64,000 nt of DNA, from assembly GCA_963920705.1 (NCBI GenBank), contig OY987240.1:434001-498000 (forward strand). Direction: 5' to 3'. Below, in pieces: positions 54,301-63,916 of the stretch. The notes below the pieces were generated by a model that saw only the letters and a program-made list of their open reading frames with translations, was not told where the DNA came from and ran no database searches. Each line of letters starts with the position of its first letter. Within the stretch, counting starts at the first letter, position 1. The position numbers and the translations under genes were made by a program. This DNA is from Odiellus spinosus (Eukaryota > Arthropoda > Arachnida > Opiliones > Phalangiidae).

Positions 54301-55904
54301 TTGGCCATATTTTTCTTGTTTTTCAACGGATTTTTGAAAACTCTTATTATTCAGACTGTCCATTAATTGCTCTTTCGAATTACTTCGGTTTTGTCTAAAT
54401 TGCCAAAACGTGACAAATATAAAATTGGTTAAAATTAAGCAAAAACGCTTAAAAATCCAAGATTATTGGATTCAAATGGACACAAAACTTTTGATTTTTA
54501 AGCGATTTAGACAAAATTAAGACCACTCGAAAGAGCAAATATTGGTCTATCTAAAAAACAAGAGTTTTGGAAAATCCGTTGAAAAACATGGAAAATATGG
54601 CCAATTCAAAAAACATCTAATATCAAAAAGCGAATTTTTAAAATCTGAAATTTGACTATTTTGATATTGTATGGTTTCTTGAATTGGCCATATTTTTCTT
54701 GTTTTTCAACGGATTTTTGAAAACTCTTATTATTTAGACTGTCCATTATTTGCTCTTTCGAATGACTTTGGTTTTGTCTAAATTGCCAAAACGTGACAAA
54801 TATAAAATTGGTTAAAATTAAGCAAAAGCGCTTAAAAATCCAAGATTATAGGATTCAAATGGACACAAAACTTTTGATTTTTAAGCGATTTAGTCAAAAT
54901 TAAGACCACTCGAAAGAGCAAATATTGGTCTATCTAAAAAACAAGAGTTTTGGAAAATCCGTTGAAAAACATGGAAAATATGGCCAATTCAAAAAACATC
55001 TAATATCAAAAAGCGAATTTTTAAAATCTGAAATTTGACTATTTTGATATTGTATGGTTTCTTGAATTGGCCATATTTTTCTTGTTTTTCAACGGATTTT
55101 TGAAAACTCTTATTATTTAGACTGTCCATTATTTGCTCTTTCGAATGACTTTGGTTTTGTCTAAATTGCCAAAACGTGACAAATATAAAATTGGTTAAAA
55201 TTAAGCAAAAACGCTTAAAAATCCAAGATTATTGGATTCAAATGGACACAAAACTTTTGATTTTTAAGCGATTTAGACAAAATTAAGACCACTCGAAAGA
55301 GCAAATATTGGTCTATCTAAAAAACAAGAGTTTTGGAAAATCCGTTGAAAAACATGGAAAATATGGCCAATTCAAAAAACATCTAATATCAAAAAGCGAA
55401 TTTTTAAAATCTGAAATTTGACTATTTTGATATTGTATGGTTTCTTGAATTGGCCATATTTTTCTTGTTTTTCAACGGATTTTTGAAAACTCTTATTATT
55501 TAGACTGTCCATTATTTGCTCTTTCGAATGACTTTGGTTTTGTCTAAATTGCCAAAACGTGACAAATATAAAATTGGTTAAAATTAAGCAAAAACGCTTA
55601 AAAATCCAAGATTATTGGATTCAAATGGACACAAAACTTTTGATTTTTAAGCGATTTAGACAAAATTAAGACCACTCGAAAGAGCAAATATTGGTCTATC
55701 TAAAAAACAAGAATTTTGGAAAATCCGTTGAAAAACATGGAAAATATGGCCAATTCAAAAAACATCTAATATCACAAAGCGAATTTTTAAAATCTGAAAT
55801 TTGACTATTTTGATATTGTATGATTTCTTGAATTGGCCATATTTTTCTTGTTTTTCAACGGATTTTTGAAAACTCTTATTATTCAGACTGTCCATTAATT
55901 GCTC
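51309..55904 (+). repeat. Four-unit higher-order repeat, 1532 bp, three consecutive copies
   Basis: Boundaries at 51309, 52841, 54373 and 55905 are each 1532 bp apart. The last unit of each copy carries atatcacaaagcg; the cacaaagcg marker lies at 52709, 54241 and 55773. The rare cgaaaaagc variant recurs at 52231 and 53763, also 1532 bp apart. The second and third copies open with a ttacttcgg unit; the first opens with a gaatgactttgg unit instead. The third copy has lost one aaaagcgc and the cgaaaaagc variant, and has private changes attatagg and tagtcaaaatt near 54845-54900. Confidence 0.83.
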
Positions 55905-58585
55905 TTTCGAATTACTTCGGTTTTGTCTAAATTGCCAAAACGTGACAAATATAAAATTGGTTAAAATTAAGCAAAAACGCTTAAAAATCCAAGATTATTG
56001 GATTCAAATGGACACAAAACTTTTGATTTTGAAGCGATTTAGACAAAATTAAGACCACTCGAAAGAGCAAATATTGGTCTATCTAAAAAACAAGAGTTTT
56101 GGAAAATCCGTTGAAAAACATGGAAAATATGGCCAATTCAAAAAACATCTAATATCAAAAAGCGAATTTTTAAAATCTGAAATTTGACTATTTTGATATT
56201 GTATGGTTTCTTGAATTGGCCATATTTTTCTTGTTTTTCAACGGATTTTTGAAAACTCTTATTATTTAGACTGTCCATTATTTGCTCTTTCGAATGACTT
56301 TGGTTTTGTCTAAATTGCCAAAACGTGACAAATATAAAATTGGTTAAAATTAAGCAAAAACGCTTAAAAATCCAAGATTATTGGATTCAAATGGACACAA
56401 AACTTTTGATTTTGAAGCGATTTAGACAAAATTAAGACCACTCGAAAGAGCAAATATTGGTCTATCTAAAAAACAAGAGTTTTGGAAAATCCGTTGAAAA
56501 ACATGGAAAATATGGCCAATTCAAAAAACATCTAATATCAAAAAGCGAATTTTTAAAATCTGAAATTTGACTATTTTGATATTGTATGGTTTCTTGAATT
56601 GGCCATATTTTTCTTGTTTTTCAACGGATTTTTGAAAACTCTTATTATTTAGACTGTCCATTATTTGCTCTTTCGAATGACTTTGGTTTTGTCTAAATTG
56701 CCAAAACGTGACAAATATAAAATTGGTTAAAATTAAGCAAAAACGCTTAAAAATCCAAGATTATTGGATTCAAATGGACACAAAACTTTTGATTTTTAAG
56801 CGATTTAGACAAAATTAAGACCACTCGAAAGAGCAAATATTGGTCTATCTAAAAAACAAGAGTTTTGGAAAATCCGTTGAAAAACATGGAAAATATGGCC
56901 AATTCAAAAAACATCTAATATCAAAAAGCGAATTTTTAAAATCTGAAATTTGACTATTTTGATATTGTATGATTTCTTGAATTGGCCATATTTTTCTTGT
57001 TTTTCAACGGATTTTTGAAAACTCTTATTATTCAGACTGTCCATTAATTGCTCTTTCGAATTACTTTGGTTTTGTCTAAATTGTCAAAACGTGACAAATA
57101 TAAAATTGGTTAAAATTAAGCAAAAACGCTTAAAAATCCAAGATTATTGGATTCAAATGGACACAAAACTTTTGATTTTGAAGCGATTTAGACAAAATTA
57201 AGACCACTCGAAAGAGCAAATATTGGTCTATCTAAAAAACAAGAGTTTTGGAAAATCCGTTGAAAAACATGGAAAATATGGCCAATTCAAAAAACATCTA
57301 ATATCAAAAAGCGAATTTTTAAAATCTGAAATTTGACTATTTTGATATTGTATGGTTTCTTGAATTGGCCATATTTTTCTTGTTTTTCAACGGATTTTTG
57401 AAAACTCTTATTATTTAGACTGTCCATTATTTGCTCTTTCGAATGACTTTGGTTTTGTCTAAATTGCCAAAACGTGACAAATATAAAATTGGTTAAAATT
57501 AAGCAAAAACGCTTAAAAATCCAAGATTATTGGATTCAAATGGACACAAAACTTTTGATTTTGAAGCGATTTAGACAAAATTAAGACCACTCGAAAGAGC
57601 AAATATTGGTCTATCTAAAAAACAAGAGTTTTGGAAAATCCGTTGAAAAACATGGAAAATATGGCCAATTCAAAAAACATCTAATATCAAAAAGCGAATT
57701 TTTAAAATCTGAAATTTGACTATTTTGATATTGTATGGTTTCTTGAATTGGCCATATTTTTCTTGTTTTTCAACGGATTTTTGAAAACTCTTATTATTTA
57801 GACTGTCCATTATTTGCTCTTTCGAATGACTTTGGTTTTGTCTAAATTGCCAAAACGTGACAAATATAAAATTGGTAAAAATTAAGCAAAAACGCTTAAA
57901 AATCCAAGATTATTGGATTCAAATGGACACAAAACTTTTGATTTTTAAGCGATTTAGACAAAATTAAGACCACTCGAAAGAGCAAATATTGGTCTATCTA
58001 AAAAACAAGAGTTTTGGAAAATCCGTTGAAAAACATGGAAAATATGGCCAATTCAAAAAACATCTAATATCAAAAAGCGAATTTTTAAAATCTGAAATTT
58101 GACTATTTTGATATTGTATGGTTTCTTGAATTGGCCATATTTTTCTTGTTTTTCAACGGATTTTTGAAAACTCTTATTATTTAGACTGTCCATTATTTGC
58201 TCTTTCGCATGACGTTGGTTTTGTCTAAATTGCCAAAACGTGACAAATATAAAATTGGTTAAAATTAAGCAAAAACGCTTAAAAATCCAAGATTATTGGA
58301 TTCAAATGGACACAAAACTTTTGATTTTGAAGCGATTTAGACAAAATTAAGACCACTCGAAAGAGCAAATATTGGTCTATCTAAAAAACAAGAGTTTTGG
58401 AAAATCCGTTGAAAAACATGGAAAATATGGCCAATTCAAAAAACATCTAATATCAAAAAGCGAATTTTTAAAATCTGAAATTTGACTATTTTGATATTGT
58501 ATGATTTCTTGAATTGGCCATATTTTTCTTGTTTTTCAACGGATTTTTGAAAACTCTTATTATTCAGACTGTCCATTAATTGCTC
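55905..58585 (+). repeat. Three-unit higher-order repeat, 1149 bp, two copies plus one unit
   Basis: Copies run 55905-57053 and 57054-58202, followed by a single related unit to 58585. The gattttgaagcg variant marks units 1 and 2 of each copy, at 56031, 56414, 57180 and 57563, and again at 58329, so 1149-bp spacing holds three times. The tgtcaaaacg and gattttgaagcg combination at 57054 also occurs at 40583 and 42883, which links this block to the repeat at 39-43 kb. Confidence 0.8.
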
Positions 58586-60115
58586 TTTCGAATTATTTGG
58601 TTTTGTCTAAATTGCCAAAACGTGACTAATATAAAATTGGTTAAAATTAAGCAAAAACGCTTAAAAATCCAAGATTATTGGATTCAAATGGACACAAAAC
58701 TTTTGATTTTTAAGCGATTTAGACAAAATTAAGACCACTCGAAAGAGCAAATATTGTTCCATCTAAAAAACAAGAGTTTTGGAAAATCCGTTGAAAAACA
58801 TGGAAAATATGGCCAATTCAAAAAACATCTAATATCAAAAAGCGAATTTTTAAAATCTGAAATTTGACTATTTTGATATTGTATGGTTTCTTGAATTGGC
58901 CATATTTTTCTTGTTTTTCAACGGATTTTTGAAAACTCTTATTATTTAGACTGTCCATTATTTGCTCTTTCGAATGACTTTGGTTTTGTCTAAATTGCCA
59001 AAACGTGACAAATATAAAATTGGTTAAAATTAAGCAAAAACGCTTAAAAATCCAAGATTATTGGATTCAAATGGACACAAAACTTTTGATTTTTAAGCGA
59101 TTTAGACAAAATTAAGACCACTCGAAAGAGCAAATATTGGTCTATCTAAAAAACAAGAGTTTTGGAAAATCCGTTGAAAAACATGGAAAATATGGCCAAT
59201 TCAAAAAACATCTAATATCAAAAAGCGAATTTTTAAAATCTGAAATTTGACTATTTTGATATTGTATGATTTCTTGAATTGGCCATATTTTTCTTGTTTT
59301 TCAACGGATTTTTGAAAACTCTTATTATTCAGACTGTCCATTAATTGCTCTTTCGAATTATTTGGTTTTGTCTAAATTGCCAAAACGTGACTAATATAAA
59401 ATTGGTTAAAATTAAGCAAAAACGCTTAAAAATCCAAGATTATTGGATTCAAATGGACACAAAACTTTTGATTTTTAAGCGATTTAGACAAAATTAAGAC
59501 CACTCGAAAGAGCAAATATTGTTCCATCTAAAAAACAAGAGTTTTGGAAAATCCGTTGAAAAACATGGAAAATATGGCCAATTCAAAAAACATCTAATAT
59601 CAAAAAGCGAATTTTTAAAATCTGAAATTTGACTATTTTGATATTGTATGGTTTCTTGAATTGGCCATATTTTTCTTGTTTTTCAACGGATTTTTGAAAA
59701 CTCTTATTATTTAGACTGTCCATTATTTGCTCTTTCGCATGACTTTGGTTTCGTCTAAATTGCCAAAACGTGACAAATATAAAATTGGTTAAAATTAAGC
59801 AAAAACGCTTAAAAATCCAAGATTATTGGATTCAAATGGACACAAAACTTTTGATTTTTAAGCGATTTAGACAAAATTAAGACCACTCGAAAGAGCAAAT
59901 ATTGGTCTATCTAAAAAACAAGAGTTTTGGAAAATCCGTTGAAAAACATGGAAAATATGGCCAATTCAAAAAACATCTAATATCAAAAAGCGAATTTTTA
60001 AAATCTGAAATTTGACTATTTTGATATTGTATGATTTCTTGAATTGGCCATATTTTTCTTGTTTTTCAACGGATTTTTGAAAACTCTTATTATTTAGACT
60101 GTCCATTAATTGCTC
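58586..60115 (+). repeat. Two-unit repeat, 765 bp, two copies
   Basis: Copies run 58586-59350 and 59351-60115. The first unit of each has the shortened gaattatttgg (one base lost), cgtgactaat and tgttccatct, and is 382 bp long; the second is a gaatgactttgg unit. The second unit of the second copy has gcatgactttgg and ttcgtctaaa. Confidence 0.8.
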
Positions 60116-60881
60116 TTTCGAATGACTTTGGTTTTGTCGAAATTGCCAAAACGTGACAAATATAAAATTGGTTAAAATTAAGCAAAAACGCTTAAAAATC
60201 CAAGATTATTGGATTCAAATGGACACAAAACTTTTGATTTTAAAGCGATTTAGACAAAATTAAGACCACTCGAAAGACCAAATTTTGGTCTATCTAAAAA
60301 ACAAGAGTTTTGGAAAATCCGTTGAAAAACATGGAAAATATGGCCAATTCAAAAAACATCTAATATCAAAAAGCGAATTTTTAAAATCTGAAATTTGACT
60401 ATTTTGATATAGTATGATTTCTTGAATTGGCCATATTTTTCTTGTTTTTCAACGGATTTTTGAAAACTCTTATTATTTAGACTGTCCATTAATTGCTCTT
60501 TCGAATGACTTTGGTTTTGTCGAAATTGCCAAAACGTGACAAATATAAAATTGGTTAAAATTAAGCAAAAACGCTTAAAAATCCAAGATTATTGGATTCA
60601 AATGGACACAAAACTTTTGATTTTTAAGCGATTTAGACAAAATTAAGACCACTCGAAAGAGCAAATATTGGTCTATCTAAAAAACAAGAGTTTTGGAAAA
60701 TCCGTTGAAAAACCTGGAAAATATGGCCAATTCAAAAAACATCTAATATCAAAAAGCGAATTTTTAAAATCTGAAATTTGACTATTTTGATATTGTATGA
60801 TTTCTTGAATTGGCCATATTTTTCTTGTTTTTCAACGGATTTTTGAAAACTCTTATTATTTAGACTGTCCATTAATTGCTC
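60116..60881 (+). repeat. Two units with gtcgaaattg
   Basis: Both units carry gtcgaaattg, not seen elsewhere in the window. The first also has gattttaaagcg, gaccaaattttgg and gatatagtatg; the second has aaaaacctgg. The pair sits between two different higher-order repeats. Confidence 0.65.
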
Positions 60882-63179
60882 TTTCGAATGACTTTGGTTT
60901 TGTCTAAATTGCCAAAACGTGACAAATATAAAATTGGTTAAAATTAAGCAAAAACGCTTAAAAATCCAAGATTATTGGATTCAAATGGACACAAAACTTT
61001 TGATTTTAAAGCGATTTAGACAAAATTAAGACCACTCGAAAGACCAAATTTTTGTCATTCTAAAAAACAAGAGTTTTGGAAAATCCGTTGAAAAACATGG
61101 AAAATATGGCCAATTCAAAAAACATCTAATATCAAAAAGCGAATTTTTAAAATCTGAAATTTGACTATTTTGATATTGTATGATTTCTTGAATTGGCCAT
61201 ATTTTTCTTGTTTTTCAACGGATTTTTGAAAACTCTTATTATTCAGACTGTCCATTAATTGCTCTTTCGAATTACTTTGGTTTTGTCTAAATTGCCAAAA
61301 CGTGACTAATATAAAATTGGTTAAAATTAAGCAAAAACGCTTAAAAATCCAAGATTATTGGATTCAAATGGACACAAAACTTTTGATTTTTAAGCGATTT
61401 AGACAAAATTAAGACCACTCGAAAGAGCAAATATTGTTCCATCTAAAAAACAAGAGTTTTGGAAAATCCGTTAAAAAACATGGAAAATATGGCCAATTCA
61501 AAAAACATCTAATATCAAAAAGCGAATTTTTAAAATCTGAAATTTGACTATTTTGATATTGTATGGTTTCTTGAATTGGCCATATTTTTCTTGTTTTTCA
61601 ACGGATTTTTGAAAACTCTTATTATTTAGACTGTCCATTATTTGCTCTTTCGAATGACTTTGGTTTTGTCTAAATTGCCAAAACGTGACAAATATAAAAT
61701 TGGTTAAAATTAAGCAAAAACGCTTAAAAATCCAAGATTATTGGATTCAAATGGACACAAAACTTTTGATTTTTAAGCGATTTAGACAAAATTAAGACCA
61801 CTCGAAAGAGCAAATATTGGTCTATCTAAAAAACAAGAGTTTTGGAAAATCCGTTGAAAAACATGGAAAATATGGCCAATTCAAAAAACATCTAATATCA
61901 AAAAGCGAATTTTTAAAATCTGAAATTTGACTATTTTGATATTGTATGATTTCTTGAATTGGCCATATTTTTCTTGTTTTTCAACGGATTTTTGAAAACT
62001 CTTATTATTTAGACTGTCCATTAATTGCTCTTTCGAATGACTTTGGTTTTGTCTAAATTGCCAAAACGTGACAAATATAAAATTGGTTAAAATTAAGCAA
62101 AAACGCTTAAAAATCCAAGATTATTGGATTCAAATGGACACAAAACTTTTGATTTTAAAGCGATTTAGACAAAATTAAGACCACTCGAAAGACCAAATTT
62201 TTGTCATTCTAAAAAACAAGAGTTTTGGAAAATCCGTTGAAAAACATGGAAAATATGGCCAATTCAAAAAACATCTAATATCAAAAAGCGAATTTTTAAA
62301 ATCTGAAATTTGACTATTTTGATATTGTATGATTTCTTGAATTGGCCATATTTTTCTTGTTTTTCAACGGATTTTTGAAAACTCTTATTATTCAGACTGT
62401 CCATTAATTGCTCTTTCGAATTACTTTGGTTTTGTCTAAATTGCCAAAACGTGACTAATATAAAATTGGTTAAAATTAAGCAAAAACGCTTAAAAATCCA
62501 AGATTATTGGATTCAAATGGACACAAAACTTTTGATTTTTAAGCGATTTAGACAAAATTAAGACCACTCGAAAGAGCAAATATTGTTCCATCTAAAAAAC
62601 AAGAGTTTTGGAAAATCCGTTAAAAAACATGGAAAATATGGCCAATTCAAAAAACATCTAATATCAAAAAGCGAATTTTTAAAATCTGAAATTTGACTAT
62701 TTTGATATTGTATGGTTTCTTGAATTGGCCATATTTTTCTTGTTTTTCAACGGATTTTTGAAAACTCTTATTATTTAGACTGTCCATTATTTGCTCTTTC
62801 GAATGACTTTGGTTTTGTCTAAATTGCCAAAACGTGACAAATATAAAATTGGTTAAAATTAAGCAAAAACGCTTAAAAATCCAAGATTATTGGATTCAAA
62901 TGGACACAAAACTTTTGATTTTTAAGCGATTTAGACAAAATTAAGACCACTCGAAAGAGCAAATATTGGTCTATCTAAAAAACAAGAGTTTTGGAAAATC
63001 CGTTGAAAAACATGGAAAATATGGCCAATTCAAAAAACATCTAATATCAAAAAGCGAATTTTTAAAATCTGAAATTTGACTATTTTGATATTGTATGATT
63101 TCTTGAATTGGCCATATTTTTCTTGTTTTTCAACGGATTTTTGAAAACTCTTATTATTCAGACTGTCCATTAATTGCTC
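60882..63179 (+). repeat. Three-unit higher-order repeat, 1149 bp, two copies
   Basis: Copies run 60882-62030 and 62031-63179. Unit 1 has gattttaaagcg and the unusual gaccaaatttttgtcattc (61044 and 62193 at the ccaaattttt part, 1149 bp apart). Unit 2 has gaattactttgg, cgtgactaat, tgttccatct and cgttaaaaaac (61469 and 62618). Unit 3 is a gaatgactttgg unit. The two copies differ mainly at the right junction, where the second changes from ttatttagac to ttattcagac. Confidence 0.85.
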
Positions 63180-63590
63180 TTTCGAATTACTTTGGTTTTG
63201 TCTAAATTGCCAAAACGTGACAAATATAAAATTCGTTAAAATTAAGCAAAAACGCTTAAAAATCCAAAATTATTGGATTCAAATGGACACAAAACTTTTG
63301 ATTTTTAAGCGATTTCGACAAAATTAAGACCACTCGAAAGAGCAAATATTGGTCTATCTAAAAAACAAGAGTTTTGGAAAATCCGTTGAAAAACATGGAA
63401 AATATGGGCAATTCAAAAAACATCTAATATCAAAAAGCGAATTTTTAAAATCTGAAATTTGACTATTTTGATATTGTATGATTTCTTGAATTGGCCATAT
63501 TTTTCTTGTTTTTCAACGGATTTTTGAAAACTCTTATTATTCAGACTGTCCATTAATTGCTCTTTCGAATTACTTTGGTTTTGTCTAAAT

Positions 63591-63635
63591 TGCCAAAACG
63601 TGACAAATATAAAATTGGTTAAAATTAAGCAAAAA
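63591..63635 (+). repeat. 45-base one-sided block interrupting palindrome I
   Basis: The segment from tgccaaaacg to gcaaaaa has no inverted partner on the other side of palindrome I, where inner and outer arms are contiguous at 63694/63695. Without it the two arm pairs would be nearly coaxial. It either entered an originally symmetric unit or its partner was lost from the other side. Its beginning (gccaaaacg) resembles its end plus the next bases (gcaaaaacg, 63629-63637), a possible trace of a small internal duplication. The block carries several subfamily-defining variants: gcca/gccg, ttaaaatt/tttaaatt and aaaacg/aaaagcg. Confidence 0.75.
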
Positions 63636-63694
63636 CGCTTAAAAATCCAAGATTATTGGATTCAAATGGACACAAAACTTTTGATTTTTAAGCG
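63636..63694. repeat. Inner hairpin of palindrome I with alternative small stem
   Basis: A perfect 12-base inverted pair, cgcttaaaaatc (63636-63647) and gatttttaagcg (63683-63694), encloses 35 bases. Inside and partly overlapping the left arm is a second inverted pair, aatccaa (63644-63650) and ttggatt (63656-63662), with a five-base loop. The two stems compete for the bases aatc, so they cannot both form fully. Subfamilies alter the stems: cggtt and cgcct forms break the 12-base pairing by one base, and the g-to-a change in ccaagatta makes the small loop more A-rich. Confidence 0.85.
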
Positions 63695-63808
63695 ATTTAG
63701 ACAAAATTAAGACCACTCGAAAGAGCAAATATTGGTCTATCTAAAAAACAAGAGTTTTGGAAAATCCGTTGAAAAACATGGAAAATATGGCCAATTCAAA
63801 AAACATCT

Positions 63809-63858
63809 AATATCAAAAAGCGAATTTTTAAAATCTGAAATTTGACTATTTTGATATT
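63809..63858. repeat. Inner inverted pair at the centre of palindrome II
   Basis: The pair aatatcaaaa (63809-63818) and ttttgatatt (63849-63858) is a perfect 10-base inverted repeat with a 30-base loop and axis 63833.5, half a base from the axis of the large arms. The loop is the site of several diagnostic variants: a T-run deletion (gaattttaaaa instead of gaatttttaaaa), gaaatatgac, gaaatgtgac, gaatattgac and gaaattagac. The variant gatatggtatg breaks the right arm of this pair and always travels with the T-run deletion in the units I checked. Confidence 0.88.
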
Positions 63859-63868
63859 GTATGATTTC

Positions 63869-63916
63869 TTGAATTGGCCATATTTTTCTTGTTTTTCAAC
63901 GGATTTTTGAAAACTC
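63869..63916 (+). repeat. Most conserved segment of the unit (right inner arm of palindrome II)
   Basis: This 48-base segment, from ttgaattggccat through gtttttcaacgg to gaaaactc, is nearly unchanged across the 167 units. Exceptions seen are caactgattt near 731, a one-base loss after ggccat near 4920 and 5685, cctgaatt near 7969, gaaaattctt at 39401, 40934 and 41701, and a two-base loss near 35956. Its inverted partner (63752-63799) is far more variable, with cacgag, caagat, cgttaaaa, catgaaaa/catggaaa, atagcc and atgggc forms that are not compensated here. Recent homogenisation or a protein-binding role could each explain this; the sequence alone does not decide. Confidence 0.6.

Larger units (their letters stand above)
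63559..63726. repeat. Palindrome I: imperfect inverted repeat, 32-base outer arms
   Basis: The left arm 63559-63590 and right arm 63695-63726 are inverted copies. The outer ten bases (gctctttcga / tcgaaagagc) and the inner twelve (ttttgtctaaat / atttagacaaaa) match perfectly, while the ten bases between them match poorly. The dyad axis of these arms is at 63642.5. The inner 12-base pair cgcttaaaaatc / gatttttaagcg (63636-63647 and 63683-63694) abuts the right arm directly but is separated from the left arm by 45 bases, so its axis is displaced to 63665. The structure recurs in every unit of the window. Palindrome I shares its tcgaaagagc arm with palindrome II. Confidence 0.9.

Noticed and set aside
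63600..63620. TATA-like stretch (aaatataaaatt) as promoter
   Set aside because: Expected by chance at 73% A+T, present in every unit, and followed by no gene.
63883..63908. T-runs as transcription terminators
   Set aside because: They occur in every unit in AT-rich sequence with no promoter or RNA gene upstream, so a terminator call would be unsupported.
63752..63916. Hairpin precursor of a microRNA or a structural RNA
   Set aside because: The 69-base loop and uncompensated variation in one arm do not fit a conserved RNA structure. Small RNAs from satellite transcripts are possible but cannot be inferred as a gene.
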